NCBI GenBank assembly: GCA_903928275.1
Contig: CAIYQJ010000353.1
Coordinates: 1-8,764, forward strand
DNA length: 8,764 nt
Origin: an uncultured Chloroflexota bacterium
Lineage (GTDB): Bacteria > Chloroflexota > Limnocylindria > Limnocylindrales > CSP1-4
Direction of reading: 5' to 3'
Shown here: positions 1 through 6,421 of the stretch, piece after piece
Numbering within the stretch: the first letter of the stretch is position 1
How the letters are laid out: every line of letters begins with the position of its first letter
Notes under the pieces: model-generated
Databases searched by the model: none
What the model was told of the DNA's origin: nothing
Seen by the model: the letters and a program-made list of their open reading frames with translations, nothing else
Translations under genes and position numbers: made by a program

Positions 1-1221
1 CTTCGCGTCCACCGCCACCGCGACGCCCACCGAGGCGGTGACGAGCGGCAGCCCGTCGGGCCGGCGGTCGATGGCCGCGATCGCGGCCCGCACGCGCTCG
101 GCGACCTCCGCGGCGACCCCCGGGTCGCGGAGCACCACGGCGAACTCCTCGCCGCCCACCCGCGCCGGCAGGTCCACGTCGCGGACGGTGCTCGCGATCG
201 CCCGGGCGGCGCCGGCGAGGATCCGGTCGCCCGCCGGGTGGCCGAGCTCGTCGTTGATCCGCTTGAAGTGGTCGAGGTCGATCATGAGCACGCCCACGCG
301 GTCGTTCGCCCGTCGCCGTCCATCGAGCGAGCGCACATGGTCGTCGAATCGCCGGCGGTTCGGGAGGCCCGTGAGCGGATCGGTCGTCGCGCGCTCCTCC
401 GCCTCGCTCAGCGCGTAGGCCCGCTCGAGGCCCGCGGACGCCTCGGCCGCCGACAGCGCCAGCCGCCGCCGTGCGCCGTCGCCCCACGCCTGCCCGGTGC
501 GCCGCGAGAGGACGATGGCGCCCACCACCCCGGACTCCACCACGAGCGGGGCCGCGATCGTGTTCGCGAGTCCGAACGCGTCCGCCACCCGCGACTCGAG
601 GCGGTGCACCGAGGGCTCTCCGCGGAGCCCCGGGGCCGCCAGGTCGGTGGACGGCAGGGTGGTCGTCGAAGGCGCGGCGTCCGTCCCCACGCTGACGAGC
701 GTGGCATCGAGCGCCCAGGCGTGGGGTCGGCGGCGCACGATGACGACGTGATCGGCGTCGGTCGCGGCGCCGAGGTCGTCCGCGATCGCCTCCACGACCG
801 CGCCGGGCGAGACCGCGCGCGAGAGCGTCCTGATGAGGCGGGCGGTGTCGGCGAGCTCGTCGGAGCGCTGCTGCTCGCGCTGGGCGACCGCTCGGCGGTT
901 CACCAGCGCCAGGACGCCGATCACGATGATGAGCAGCGCGATCGGGCCGTCGACGGGCGACGCCTCGCCGGTGGCGAACTCGATGATGACGATGACGGCG
1001 AGGACGATCGCGAGTGTCGCGATCGCGTACGCGGTGCGCCGGGCGAGGCGCCCCTCCGCGCGGGCACCGCCGCCTCCCGTGAGCGGATCGGAGGCGTCCT
1101 GCTCCCTCCGCGGCGCCCTGCCCACGCGGACCGGCCGCCGGGCGTCGTCGGGTCGCGCCCCGCGATACGGCCGGCCGGCCGGTGCCGGTGGGCCACCCGC
1201 GGTCGTGGCCGAGTCGTCCAT
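1..1221 (-). CDS. Membrane GAF-GGDEF diguanylate cyclase (C-terminus cut by window edge)
   Basis: Predicted to make cyclic di-GMP from two GTP at the cytoplasmic face of the membrane. 407 codons are visible from ATG 1221 to the window edge. In order: a Pro/Arg/Gly-rich tail (1-58), two hydrophobic helices (about 62-82 and 90-107), a GAF-like domain (about 120-265), then GGDEF. The GGDEF domain starts at DPLTGLPNRRRF (about 276). It shows the metal/substrate stretch DLDHFKRIND (315-324), the signature GGEEF (356-360) and an intact RxxD product-inhibition site (RDVD, 347-350). The last visible residues (SVGVAVAVDAK) are the usual penultimate strand, so roughly 25-30 residues of the domain lie outside. 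No signal-receiver, EAL or HAMP domain is visible. The start is the only nearby in-frame ATG; its RBS is weak (GGGGGCGG). The gene is divergent from the transporter operon. Active cyclase is likely from the motifs; the GAF ligand is unknown. Confidence 0.93.
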   Translation of the reverse strand, partial: MDDSATTAGGPPAPAGRPYRGARPDDARRPVRVGRAPRREQDASDPLTGGGGARAEGRLARRTAYAIATLAIVLAVIVIIEFATGEASPVDGPIALLIIVIGVLALVNRRAVAQREQQRSDELADTARLIRTLSRAVSPGAVVEAIADDLGAATDADHVVIVRRRPHAWALDATLVSVGTDAAPSTTTLPSTDLAAPGLRGEPSVHRLESRVADAFGLANTIAAPLVVESGVVGAIVLSRRTGQAWGDGARRRLALSAAEASAGLERAYALSEAEERATTDPLTGLPNRRRFDDHVRSLDGRRRANDRVGVLMIDLDHFKRINDELGHPAGDRILAGAARAIASTVRDVDLPARVGGEEFAVVLRDPGVAAEVAERVRAAIAAIDRRPDGLPLVTASVGVAVAVDAK

Positions 1222-1413
1222 CGTCGTACCGCCCCCGCGGTGCGCGTCTCGCCGACAGCGCAGGGGTCTGCGACCGTGGGCTCGACCGTCCGCAGCGTAC
1301 CCGAAGAGCGCCGCCGGGGCGTCCAGGGCCGACGTGCGGTGCGGGATGGCGAGCCGGTCGCGACACGCAGCGGCGGTGGCGCGCGTCGGCCGCTCCGGTC
1401 GCCGCGGTGGCGG
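1222..1413. other. Divergent intergenic segment, no gene seen
   Basis: Between the cyclase start and the promoter of the metal operon I see no ORF with credible codon content or RBS on either strand. The only promoter-like element for the cyclase is a lone TACGCT (TANNNT type) on the minus strand at 1294-1299, without a convincing -35 box. Long open frames that cross it are GC-rich shadows with low-complexity Arg/Pro/Ala translations. Confidence 0.5.
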
Positions 1414-1443
1414 TTGCCGCGACCCCTCGCGCGGGCATAGACT
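1414..1443 (+). promoter_or_regulatory. Candidate sigma70-type promoter of the metal operon
   Basis: TTGCCG (1414-1419, 4/6 to TTGACA), an 18-base spacer, then TAGACT (1438-1443, 4/6 to TATAAT). It is the best -35/-10 pair I found in the divergent region. It would start transcription near 1450 and give a leader of about 255 bases before the first gene. Assigned by eye only. Confidence 0.4.
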
Positions 1444-1498
1444 GGGACCCGATCCCGCGGGGCCGCCGCCGACGGCGCAGTCGCCGCCGCGCCCGCCC

Positions 1499-1517
1499 CG
1501 CCCGGCCCGGCCGGGCG
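1499..1517 (+). other. Leader hairpin 1
   Basis: Perfect 8-bp stem CGCCCGGC/GCCGGGCG (1499-1506 with 1510-1517) around a 3-base loop, 18 bases upstream of the possible leader ORF. No U-run follows, so it is not a canonical terminator. Confidence 0.4.
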
Positions 1518-1535
1518 CGCACCGCGGGGTCCGCC

Positions 1536-1598
1536 ATGCCCGGATCGGAGGAAACCTCTCCCAGTGGAGACCGGACCCAGTACCCCCGGCGCGCGTAG
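1536..1598 (+). CDS. Possible 20-codon leader peptide
   Basis: ATG 1536 opens a 20-codon frame ending at TAG 1596-1598, translated MPGSEETSPSGDRTQYPRRA. It lies wholly inside the operon leader. Its stop codon falls at the end of the loop of the 1585-1605 hairpin, so a terminating ribosome would cover that hairpin. The peptide is rich in Pro and acidic residues and has a PRR motif near its end. The enterobacterial mgtA leader peptide MgtL is also acidic/Pro-rich with a PRR stretch and acts in Mg2+-dependent attenuation. The likeness may be coincidence. The SD is poor (GCGGGGT, 1524-1530), and short ORFs arise readily in GC-rich DNA. Confidence 0.25.
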   Translation: MPGSEETSPSGDRTQYPRRA

Positions 1599-1605
1599 CG
1601 CCGGG
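1585..1605 (+). other. Leader hairpin 2 (switch arm)
   Basis: Perfect 8-bp stem CCCGGCGC/GCGCCGGG (1585-1592 with 1598-1605) with a GCGTA loop. Its 3' arm is also part of the competing helix with 1668-1676, so the two structures exclude each other. Confidence 0.45.
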
Positions 1606-1641
1606 AGCTCCCGCAAGGTCTACCCCGCCGTCTGAGCGGCA

Positions 1642-1662
1642 GCGGCACGCGACGCGTGCCGC
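1642..1662 (+). other. Leader hairpin 3
   Basis: Perfect 9-bp stem GCGGCACGC/GCGTGCCGC (1642-1650 with 1654-1662) and a 3-base loop. It directly abuts the anti-Shine-Dalgarno strand at 1663, so it could stack on the SD-masking helix. There is no U-tract, so it is unlikely to be an intrinsic terminator. Confidence 0.45.
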
Positions 1663-1705
1663 GCCACCTCCCGGCGGTCGGCGGCGGACCCGCCCGCGAG
1701 GTGGC
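1663..1705 (+). promoter_or_regulatory. Shine-Dalgarno GAGGTGG with complementary masking strand
   Basis: The RBS of the 1708 gene is GAGGTGG (1698-1704), with the GAGG core 6 bases before ATG. GCCACCTC at 1663-1670 is a perfect 8-base complement of 1698-1705, so a stem-loop can hide the whole RBS. The RBS also supports ATG 1708 as the start. The masking strand overlaps 1668-1676, which pairs perfectly over 9 bp with CGCCGGGAG at 1599-1607; that alternative would release the RBS. Confidence 0.5.
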
Positions 1706-1707
1706 AG

Positions 1708-2979
1708 ATGATCTACCTGAGCAGGGCCATCGGCCGGCCGGTGCTCGACCGGAACGGCGAATCGATCGGGGCGGTGGCCGACCTGATCGTGGCGATCGGC
1801 GATCGCTACCCGCCGGTGACCGGGCTCGTCGTCAAGACGGACAAGCGCCTCATCTTCCTTCCGTGGGCGTCGGTGGACCGCCTCGATGACTCGGCCGCGC
1901 GCCTCGGCACGGCGACGATCGACATCGGGAAGTTCCAGCAGCGCCCGGACGAGATCCGCCTGAAGGCCGACCTGCTCGACAAGCAGATCGTCGACATCGA
2001 CGGCCGCAAGGTCGTCCGCGTGAACGACGTCCGGCTCGACGAGGTCGAAGGATCGTTCCGGCTCGTCGCGGTCGACGTCGGCGCGTCCGGCCTGCTGCGC
2101 CGGCTCGGCGCCGAGGGTCCGTTCCGGGCGCTCGCGCGGAGCATCCGACTGCCGGTGCAGGATCACTACATCGACTGGGAAGACGTGGACCCGGTGGAGT
2201 CCACGATCGCCGGCGTGCGTCTGCGCGTCCCGCACAAGGGCCTCGCGGAGCTGCACCCGGCGGACCTCGCCACGATCCTCGAGCAGCTGACGCCGCGGGA
2301 CCGCGCCGGCGTGCTCGCCACGATGGACGACGAGATGGTCGCCGACGCGATCGAGGAGATGGAGCCGGACGCGCAGGTGGACGTCCTCGAGGACCTCGCC
2401 CCGGAACGGGCCGCGGATGTCCTCGAGGAGATGAGCCCGGACGACGCGGCGGACCTCGTGGCCGACCTGTCCCACGAGAGCCGGGAGGAGATCCTCGCCC
2501 TCATGGAGGACGACGAGGAGGCGGAGGTCCGGGAGCTCCTCGGCTACCCCGAGGACAGCGCCGGCGGGATCATGACGACCGAGTACGTCGCGGTGACGGA
2601 TGCCCTGACCACGGCCGAGACGATCGAGCGCCTGCGCGAGCTCGAGCCGGAGGCCGAGACGATCTACTACGTGTACGTGACGGACGAGGCCGAACACCTG
2701 GTGGGCGTGCTCTCGCTCCGCGACCTCATCGTCGCGCGGCCGGAGACGCCGATCCGCGAGGTCATGCGGAAGGATCCCGTCGCGGTGGATATCCTCGCGG
2801 ACCAGGACGAGGTCGCCCGGGTCGTGGCCCGGTACAACCTCCTCGCGGTGCCGGTCGTGGACACCGACGGCGTGCTCTGCGGGATCGTGACGGTCGACGA
2901 CGCGATCGACACCGTGCTGCCCACGGCGTGGAAGAAGCGCATCCCCAGGCTGTTCGCGCGCTCCGAGGCCGGCCGGTGA
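1708..2979 (+). CDS. PRC-barrel / MgtE N-terminal domain / CBS-pair protein lacking the MgtE channel
   Basis: A 423-residue soluble protein, probably the cytosolic sensor or regulator of the transporter encoded next. Residues 1-65 (LSRAIGRPVLDRNGESIG...) and about 85-133 (DLLDKQIVDIDGRKV...) look like two PRC-barrel units. Residues 176-285 are an acidic MgtE_N helical superhelix with repeated short helices (LTPRDRAGVLATMDDE, LAPERAADVLEEMSPDD). It is joined by the typical MgtE linker SAGGIMTTEYVAV (284-296) to CBS1 (about 291-352, YYVYVTDEAEHLVGVLSLRDLI) and CBS2 (about 354-405, VPVVDTDGVLCGIVTVDDAI). In MgtE channels of about 450 residues these two domains bind Mg2+ and gate a five-helix pore. 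Here the protein ends after CBS2 with RIPRLFARSEAGR and has no membrane segment, so it is not a transporter itself. The stop codon overlaps the next start by 4 bases, implying translational coupling. Domain calls are firm; the Mg2+-sensing role is inferred from the family. Confidence 0.93.
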   Translation: MIYLSRAIGRPVLDRNGESIGAVADLIVAIGDRYPPVTGLVVKTDKRLIFLPWASVDRLDDSAARLGTATIDIGKFQQRPDEIRLKADLLDKQIVDIDGRKVVRVNDVRLDEVEGSFRLVAVDVGASGLLRRLGAEGPFRALARSIRLPVQDHYIDWEDVDPVESTIAGVRLRVPHKGLAELHPADLATILEQLTPRDRAGVLATMDDEMVADAIEEMEPDAQVDVLEDLAPERAADVLEEMSPDDAADLVADLSHESREEILALMEDDEEAEVRELLGYPEDSAGGIMTTEYVAVTDALTTAETIERLRELEPEAETIYYVYVTDEAEHLVGVLSLRDLIVARPETPIREVMRKDPVAVDILADQDEVARVVARYNLLAVPVVDTDGVLCGIVTVDDAIDTVLPTAWKKRIPRLFARSEAGR

Positions 2980-4334
2980 CGGACCTGCGCGCCACCCCGC
3001 CGGAGCCGGGGGCCGCGCAGTCGCCCGAGGGGTCCGCATCGGCGGCCGTCGGGCCTCGACGGCGACGGATCGCCGTCCGTCGGCCGCACCCCATCCCGCG
3101 GTGGAGGCTGCGCTTCGCGGCCTCGCTCGCGGTGCTCGGTCCGGGCATCGTCGCGGGCTTCGCCGACAACGACGCCGGCGGCATCACGACCTACTCGCTC
3201 GCCGGGGCGCGGTTCGGATACGCGCTCCTCTGGGTGATCCTCGCGAGCCAGGTCGCGCTCTTCTTCACGCAGGAGATGGGCGCACGGATGGGCATCGCGA
3301 CCGGGCAGGGCTTCACCGGGCTCGTCCGCGAGCGGTTCGGCGTGCGCTGGGCCTCGTTCGCGGCCGGGCTCATGCTCATCGCGAACCAGGGCTCCATCAT
3401 CAGCGAGTTCGCCGGGATCGGGACCGCGCTCGGGCTGTTCGGCGTGCCCCTGCCGATCGCGACCATCTTCGCCGCGATCGCGGTCATCCTCCTCATCAGC
3501 CGCGGCAGCTACGGCAAGGTCCAGTACTTCTTCGTCGCCGTCGGGATCGGCATCTCGGTCTCCTACGCGATCTCCGCGTTCCTGGCACACCCGGACTGGG
3601 GCCTGGCGCTCCACTCGCTCGTCGTGCCGCAGCTGCAGACGTCGGGCGCGTACTGGCTCGCCGTCGTCGGCACCGTGGGGACCACGATCACGCCGTGGGG
3701 CCAGGCCTTCATCCAGGCGTACGTCGTGGACAAGCGCCTCGGGCCGGAGCAGCTGACGGCCGAGCGCGTGGACGTGGGGATCGGGACGCTCATCACGAAC
3801 GTCGTCGCGGCATGCATCGTCGTCGCCTGCGCTGCAACGCTCTACGAGAACGGGATCACGAACATCACCGATGCGGGCCAGGCGGCGCAGGCCCTCGGCC
3901 CTCTCGTGGGCGAGGCGGCGAAGTGGCTTTTCGGCTTCGGCCTGCTCGCGGCGTCGCTGCTGGGGCTCGGCGTGGTCCCGCTCGCGAGCGCGTACACGGC
4001 GACGGAGGCGTTCGGCTGGGAGGCCGGCATCGACTTCCGATGGCGGGAGGCGCCCGCGTTCTACGGGATCCTCGCGTTCATCATCGGCTTCTCGGCCATC
4101 TTCGTGCTCATCCCGGGCCTGCCACTCATCACGGTCATGTTCCTCGCGCAGGTCCTCAACGGGATCCTCCTCCCGTTCATCCTCGTGTTCGTCATGCTCC
4201 TCGCGAGCGACCGCCGGGTCATGGGCGACCTCGTGAACGGCCGGATCCTCAACGTGATCGGCTGGACCGTGACCGTCCTGCTCATCCTGCTGTCGCTCGT
4301 CCTCGTGGTCGCGAGCGTCGCCGGCATGTCCTGA
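2976..4334 (+). CDS. NRAMP-like divalent metal transporter with altered metal-site motifs
   Basis: A 452-residue inner-membrane carrier with about 11 hydrophobic helices, predicted to import a divalent cation with protons or by its gradient. TM1 reads GPGIVAGFADNDAGG and is followed by LAGARFGYALLWV, which aligns with the NRAMP TM1-TM2 region; the canonical DPGN is DAGG (D66-G69). In TM6, ITPWGQAF replaces the MPH motif: T239-P240-W241, with Thr at the Met ligand position. The TM8 stretch PLASAYTATEAFGWEAGID also differs from Mn/Fe NRAMPs. The binding Asp is kept while the Asn and Met ligands are lost, a departure also reported for the NRAMP-related Mg2+ transporters (NRMT); Mg2+ is therefore a reasonable but unproven substrate. 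I chose GTG 2976: it overlaps the upstream stop as GTGA and has GAGG (2965-2968) 7 bases before it. An in-frame ATG at 2928 would give a 52-base overlap. A 40-residue Pro/Arg-rich cytosolic tail precedes TM1. Confidence 0.9.
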   Translation: MTDLRATPPEPGAAQSPEGSASAAVGPRRRRIAVRRPHPIPRWRLRFAASLAVLGPGIVAGFADNDAGGITTYSLAGARFGYALLWVILASQVALFFTQEMGARMGIATGQGFTGLVRERFGVRWASFAAGLMLIANQGSIISEFAGIGTALGLFGVPLPIATIFAAIAVILLISRGSYGKVQYFFVAVGIGISVSYAISAFLAHPDWGLALHSLVVPQLQTSGAYWLAVVGTVGTTITPWGQAFIQAYVVDKRLGPEQLTAERVDVGIGTLITNVVAACIVVACAATLYENGITNITDAGQAAQALGPLVGEAAKWLFGFGLLAASLLGLGVVPLASAYTATEAFGWEAGIDFRWREAPAFYGILAFIIGFSAIFVLIPGLPLITVMFLAQVLNGILLPFILVFVMLLASDRRVMGDLVNGRILNVIGWTVTVLLILLSLVLVVASVAGMS

Positions 4335-4417
4335 GCCCGGGGCGGGCGAGGCGGCCGCCGCCAGGTCCGCAGGCCGTCGCCGCCGCGGCGAGAGCGAGGC
4401 GGCCACCGCCGCCCGGA
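4335..4417. other. 3' flank of the metal operon with a short direct repeat
   Basis: GC-rich spacer with no gene. GCGAGGCGGCC occurs at 4346-4356 and again at 4394-4404, 48 bases apart, each followed by a similar CCGCC stretch. This probably reflects low sequence complexity; no function is proposed. Confidence 0.35.
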
Positions 4418-4461
4418 CGCATCGAAGGGGCGGAACCCTGCGGCCCCGCCCCTTCGATGCG
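4418..4461. terminator. Bidirectional terminator-type hairpin between convergent genes
   Basis: A perfect 16-bp stem: 4418-4433 pairs with 4446-4461, with a 12-base loop. The outer half is CGCATCGAAGGGGCGG. It lies 84 bases after the NRAMP-like stop and about 115 bases beyond the stop of the minus-strand gene, where both convergent transcripts would need to end. There is no U-run on either side, which is usual for very GC-rich bacteria. The pairing is certain; the terminator role is inferred. Confidence 0.75.
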
Positions 4462-4475
4462 ATCGCAGTGCGATC
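4461..4475. repeat. 15-base interrupted palindrome flanked by CGATGC direct repeats
   Basis: GATCGCA-G-TGCGATC is a perfect 7-bp inverted repeat around a single G. It starts at the last base of the preceding hairpin. CGATGC flanks it on both sides (4455-4460 and 4476-4481). A 1-base centre cannot form an RNA loop, so if it is functional it is more like a dimeric protein site. It is not at a promoter, so its role is unclear. Confidence 0.45.
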
Positions 4476-4522
4476 CGATGCCGAGCGTCGCGGCGGCGAT
4501 GCCGCCCGGACGCGTGGCCTGC

Positions 4523-4579
4523 CGGCCGCCGCGTGACCCGCCGGCCGCCGCGTGGCCCTTCGGCCGCCGCGTGGCCCTA
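4523..4579. repeat. Three tandem copies of a 19-bp unit reaching the stop codon
   Basis: Copies start at 4523, 4542 and 4561 with an exact 19-base period. Each opens with CGGCCGCCGCGTG, followed by ACCC or GCCC and two or three variable bases. The third copy contains the TAG stop (CTA at 4577-4579) of the minus-strand surface-protein gene, so the array forms that gene's immediate 3' untranslated region. It looks like slippage expansion and could vary between strains. Confidence 0.75.
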
Positions 4580-6421
4580 CTTCACGTTGACGATGGACGT
4601 CGGCGAGAAGCCCTCGCCGTAGTAGGCGTTCGCGGGAGCCGTCGTGCGGACGTACCACTTGCCGGCCGTGGCCCACGTCCAGGTGAGCTGCACCGCGGAG
4701 GCGCCGTTCGTGAAGTACGTGCGCTGGTTGTTGTACTGCCAGGCGCCGTTGACCCAGTGGTAGATGAGGAACTGGACGCGCTGGCCCTGGCCCGGGTCGG
4801 GCTTGAGGGTGGAGGTGTACGTGACGACCTTCCCCTTCGTCACCGAGCTGGTGCCTGCGGGGGACATGGTGAGCGCCGCCCTCACCGCGATCGAGTCCGG
4901 GGCGCTCGTCGTGGGCGCGAGGTTCCCGTTCCCGGCGAAGACCGATTGGACCGTCGAGGAGAACGTGGGCGTCACCGTGAGCGTCGCGACGCCGGCGGCG
5001 TTCGTGACGGCGCTGCCGAACGTGGTCCACGTGGGATGCAGCGCGTTCGTGCCCTGGAACGTGATCGTCTGGCCACCGGCGCCGGTGCCGGCGAGGGTCG
5101 ACGTGATCGTCACGGACTGGCCGGGCGTCACGGTGAAGGCGGACGGCTGCTGGTCGAGCGACGAGGCGGCCGCCGTGATGTTGATCGGCAGGCTCAGGTC
5201 GTACTGGATGGGGCCGTACTGCGTCTGCGCGGAGGCCCGCAGGACGTACCCTGTGCCCGGGCCCACGATCTGGCAGCCGCCGAAGCGGGCCACGCCACCG
5301 AGCACCTGGAGGGACGTGCCGGAGGAGCAGTAGAGCGAGCCGGTCGCCCGCGAGGAGGCGTCGATCGAGAGGGTGATCACCGACGTGTAGTCGTTGACCT
5401 GCACCCGTCCGGCCGAGTTGAGGATCGACACCGAGGGCTGGATGATCCAGGGGGTGCCGGACTGCGCCGACGGCGTGTTCCCGCCGAGCACCGCGCCGAG
5501 CGGCTGCGTCACGAACTCGACGTGCGACCCGTACGCGCCGCCGGCGATGTCGAACGGCAGGCTCTGGTCGTAGAGGACCTGCGTGGATCCCCAGCTCAGG
5601 GTGGCCGCGGTGAGCTGGTACGCGGTCCCCGGCGTGCCGATGGAGCACCCGGTGAAGTACGCGTAGCCACGCTGCGCCGTGACCGCCGTCCCGCCCGAAC
5701 AGGTGAGGTTGCCGGGCCCGCCAGTCTGCGGCGTGCCGTTCGCGACGGCGAGCTGGACGACGGTGGTGTTGTCACTCGTGACGAGGTGCCCGAGCTGATC
5801 CAGGATGGCGACGGCCGGCTGGATCTGCCACGGGGTGCCGGCGGCCGCGGACGGTCGCGCGCTCCCGATGTTCGCGCCGAGCGGCTGGGTCGTGAACTGG
5901 ATCTGCGTGGCGATCCCGCCGCCGCCCCCGCCGATGTTGAAGGACAGGCTCGTGGCGGTCATCGGCGGGAGGATGGTGCCCATGCCGGTGGAGCCGAAGA
6001 CCATCGCCTGCAGGACGAAGCCCTGGCCGGGCGTGTCGATGCTGCAGCCGCGGAACGAGGCCGACCCGTTGACGAGCTGCACCGTGTTGCCGCCGTAGCA
6101 GGACAGGTTGCCGTACCCGTCCGACGACGAGTCGATGCTCAGCGTCACCTGGTAGTCGTACGACGGGTCCACGCCATCGAGCACGGCGACCGAGGGCTGG
6201 ATGGACCACGGGACGCCGGGCTGGCCGGTGGGCGGCGGACCATAGGGCGAGGCGCCGAGCGGCTGCGTCGTGAACACGACGTCGCCGGAGGCGGCGCTCA
6301 GCGCCGCGACCGGTCCCACGCCCAGGGTGGCGACGAGCGCAGACACCACGAGCGCCGCGCCGAGGACGGCGGCCACCGTGCGCCGGACTCCCCTGCGCGG
6401 AGTGATCGAAGGTTCGGACAT
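4577..6421 (-). CDS. Secreted Ig-like repeat protein A (614 aa)
   Basis: Probable exported or cell-surface protein of unknown function. ATG 6421 is preceded by AGGAGGGG (6426-6433), and residues 11-46 form a signal peptide (RRGVRRT, hydrophobic core, cleavage near VAALSAASG). Three repeats of about 120 residues begin at 49, 175 and 301. Each opens with FxTQPLGA followed by PWxIQPxVxxLD, has two cysteines exactly 18 residues apart (108/126, 241/259, 365/383), and ends YDxSLPFxI or a similar strand. Two further beta-sandwich segments follow: about 421-515 (PSAFTVTPGQSVTITSTLAG) and 516-614 (ending WTWATAGKWYVRTTAP... and VNVK). No LPXTG, S-layer homology or C-terminal anchor is seen, so it may be released or held non-covalently. 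It is a paralogue of the next gene, with the same length and no gap from about residue 165 on. The upstream spacer holds a lone TATCCT (6509-6514) as a weak -10. An in-frame start further upstream was rejected because it would overlap the neighbouring gene. Confidence 0.88.
   Translation of the reverse strand: MSEPSITPRRGVRRTVAAVLGAALVVSALVATLGVGPVAALSAASGDVVFTTQPLGASPYGPPPTGQPGVPWSIQPSVAVLDGVDPSYDYQVTLSIDSSSDGYGNLSCYGGNTVQLVNGSASFRGCSIDTPGQGFVLQAMVFGSTGMGTILPPMTATSLSFNIGGGGGGIATQIQFTTQPLGANIGSARPSAAAGTPWQIQPAVAILDQLGHLVTSDNTTVVQLAVANGTPQTGGPGNLTCSGGTAVTAQRGYAYFTGCSIGTPGTAYQLTAATLSWGSTQVLYDQSLPFDIAGGAYGSHVEFVTQPLGAVLGGNTPSAQSGTPWIIQPSVSILNSAGRVQVNDYTSVITLSIDASSRATGSLYCSSGTSLQVLGGVARFGGCQIVGPGTGYVLRASAQTQYGPIQYDLSLPINITAAASSLDQQPSAFTVTPGQSVTITSTLAGTGAGGQTITFQGTNALHPTWTTFGSAVTNAAGVATLTVTPTFSSTVQSVFAGNGNLAPTTSAPDSIAVRAALTMSPAGTSSVTKGKVVTYTSTLKPDPGQGQRVQFLIYHWVNGAWQYNNQRTYFTNGASAVQLTWTWATAGKWYVRTTAPANAYYGEGFSPTSIVNVK

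Larger units (their letters stand above)
1450..1707 (+). promoter_or_regulatory. Long structured 5' leader of the metal operon, candidate cis-regulatory RNA
   Basis: This is about 255 bases between the predicted transcription start and ATG 1708. It contains perfect hairpins at 1499-1517, 1585-1605 and 1642-1662, and an 8-bp helix that pairs the Shine-Dalgarno with 1663-1670. A 9-bp alternative helix between 1599-1607 and 1668-1676 cannot coexist with either the 1585-1605 hairpin or the SD-masking helix. AGACC at 1568-1572 can also pair with GGTCT at 1617-1621, closing a multi-helix domain around the 1585-1605 hairpin. I looked for, and did not recognise, conserved cores of M-box, yybP-ykoY, NiCo, cobalamin, TPP, FMN, c-di-GMP or c-di-AMP riboswitches. 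GC-rich DNA yields chance helices easily, so regulation is a hypothesis. Confidence 0.4.

Noticed and set aside
238..1440. Plus-strand 400-codon frame opposite the diguanylate cyclase
   Set aside because: It is antisense to clear GGDEF motifs, and its composition is that of a frame shadow.
1450..1707. M-box, yybP-ykoY or cobalamin riboswitch in the leader
   Set aside because: A CCCGCAA-like stretch at 1610-1616 and paired arms looked suggestive, but the conserved core sequences and junction order of these classes are not present. Kept only as an unclassified structured leader.
2928..2975. ATG 2928 as start of the NRAMP-like gene
   Set aside because: It would overlap the upstream gene by 52 bases. 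GTG 2976 has a GAGG at proper distance and the classic GTGA overlap.
2667..5648. Long minus-strand open frame antisense to the metal operon
   Set aside because: Low-complexity Arg/Asp/His translation, no RBS or family motif, and it overlaps conserved MgtE_N and NRAMP coding sequence.
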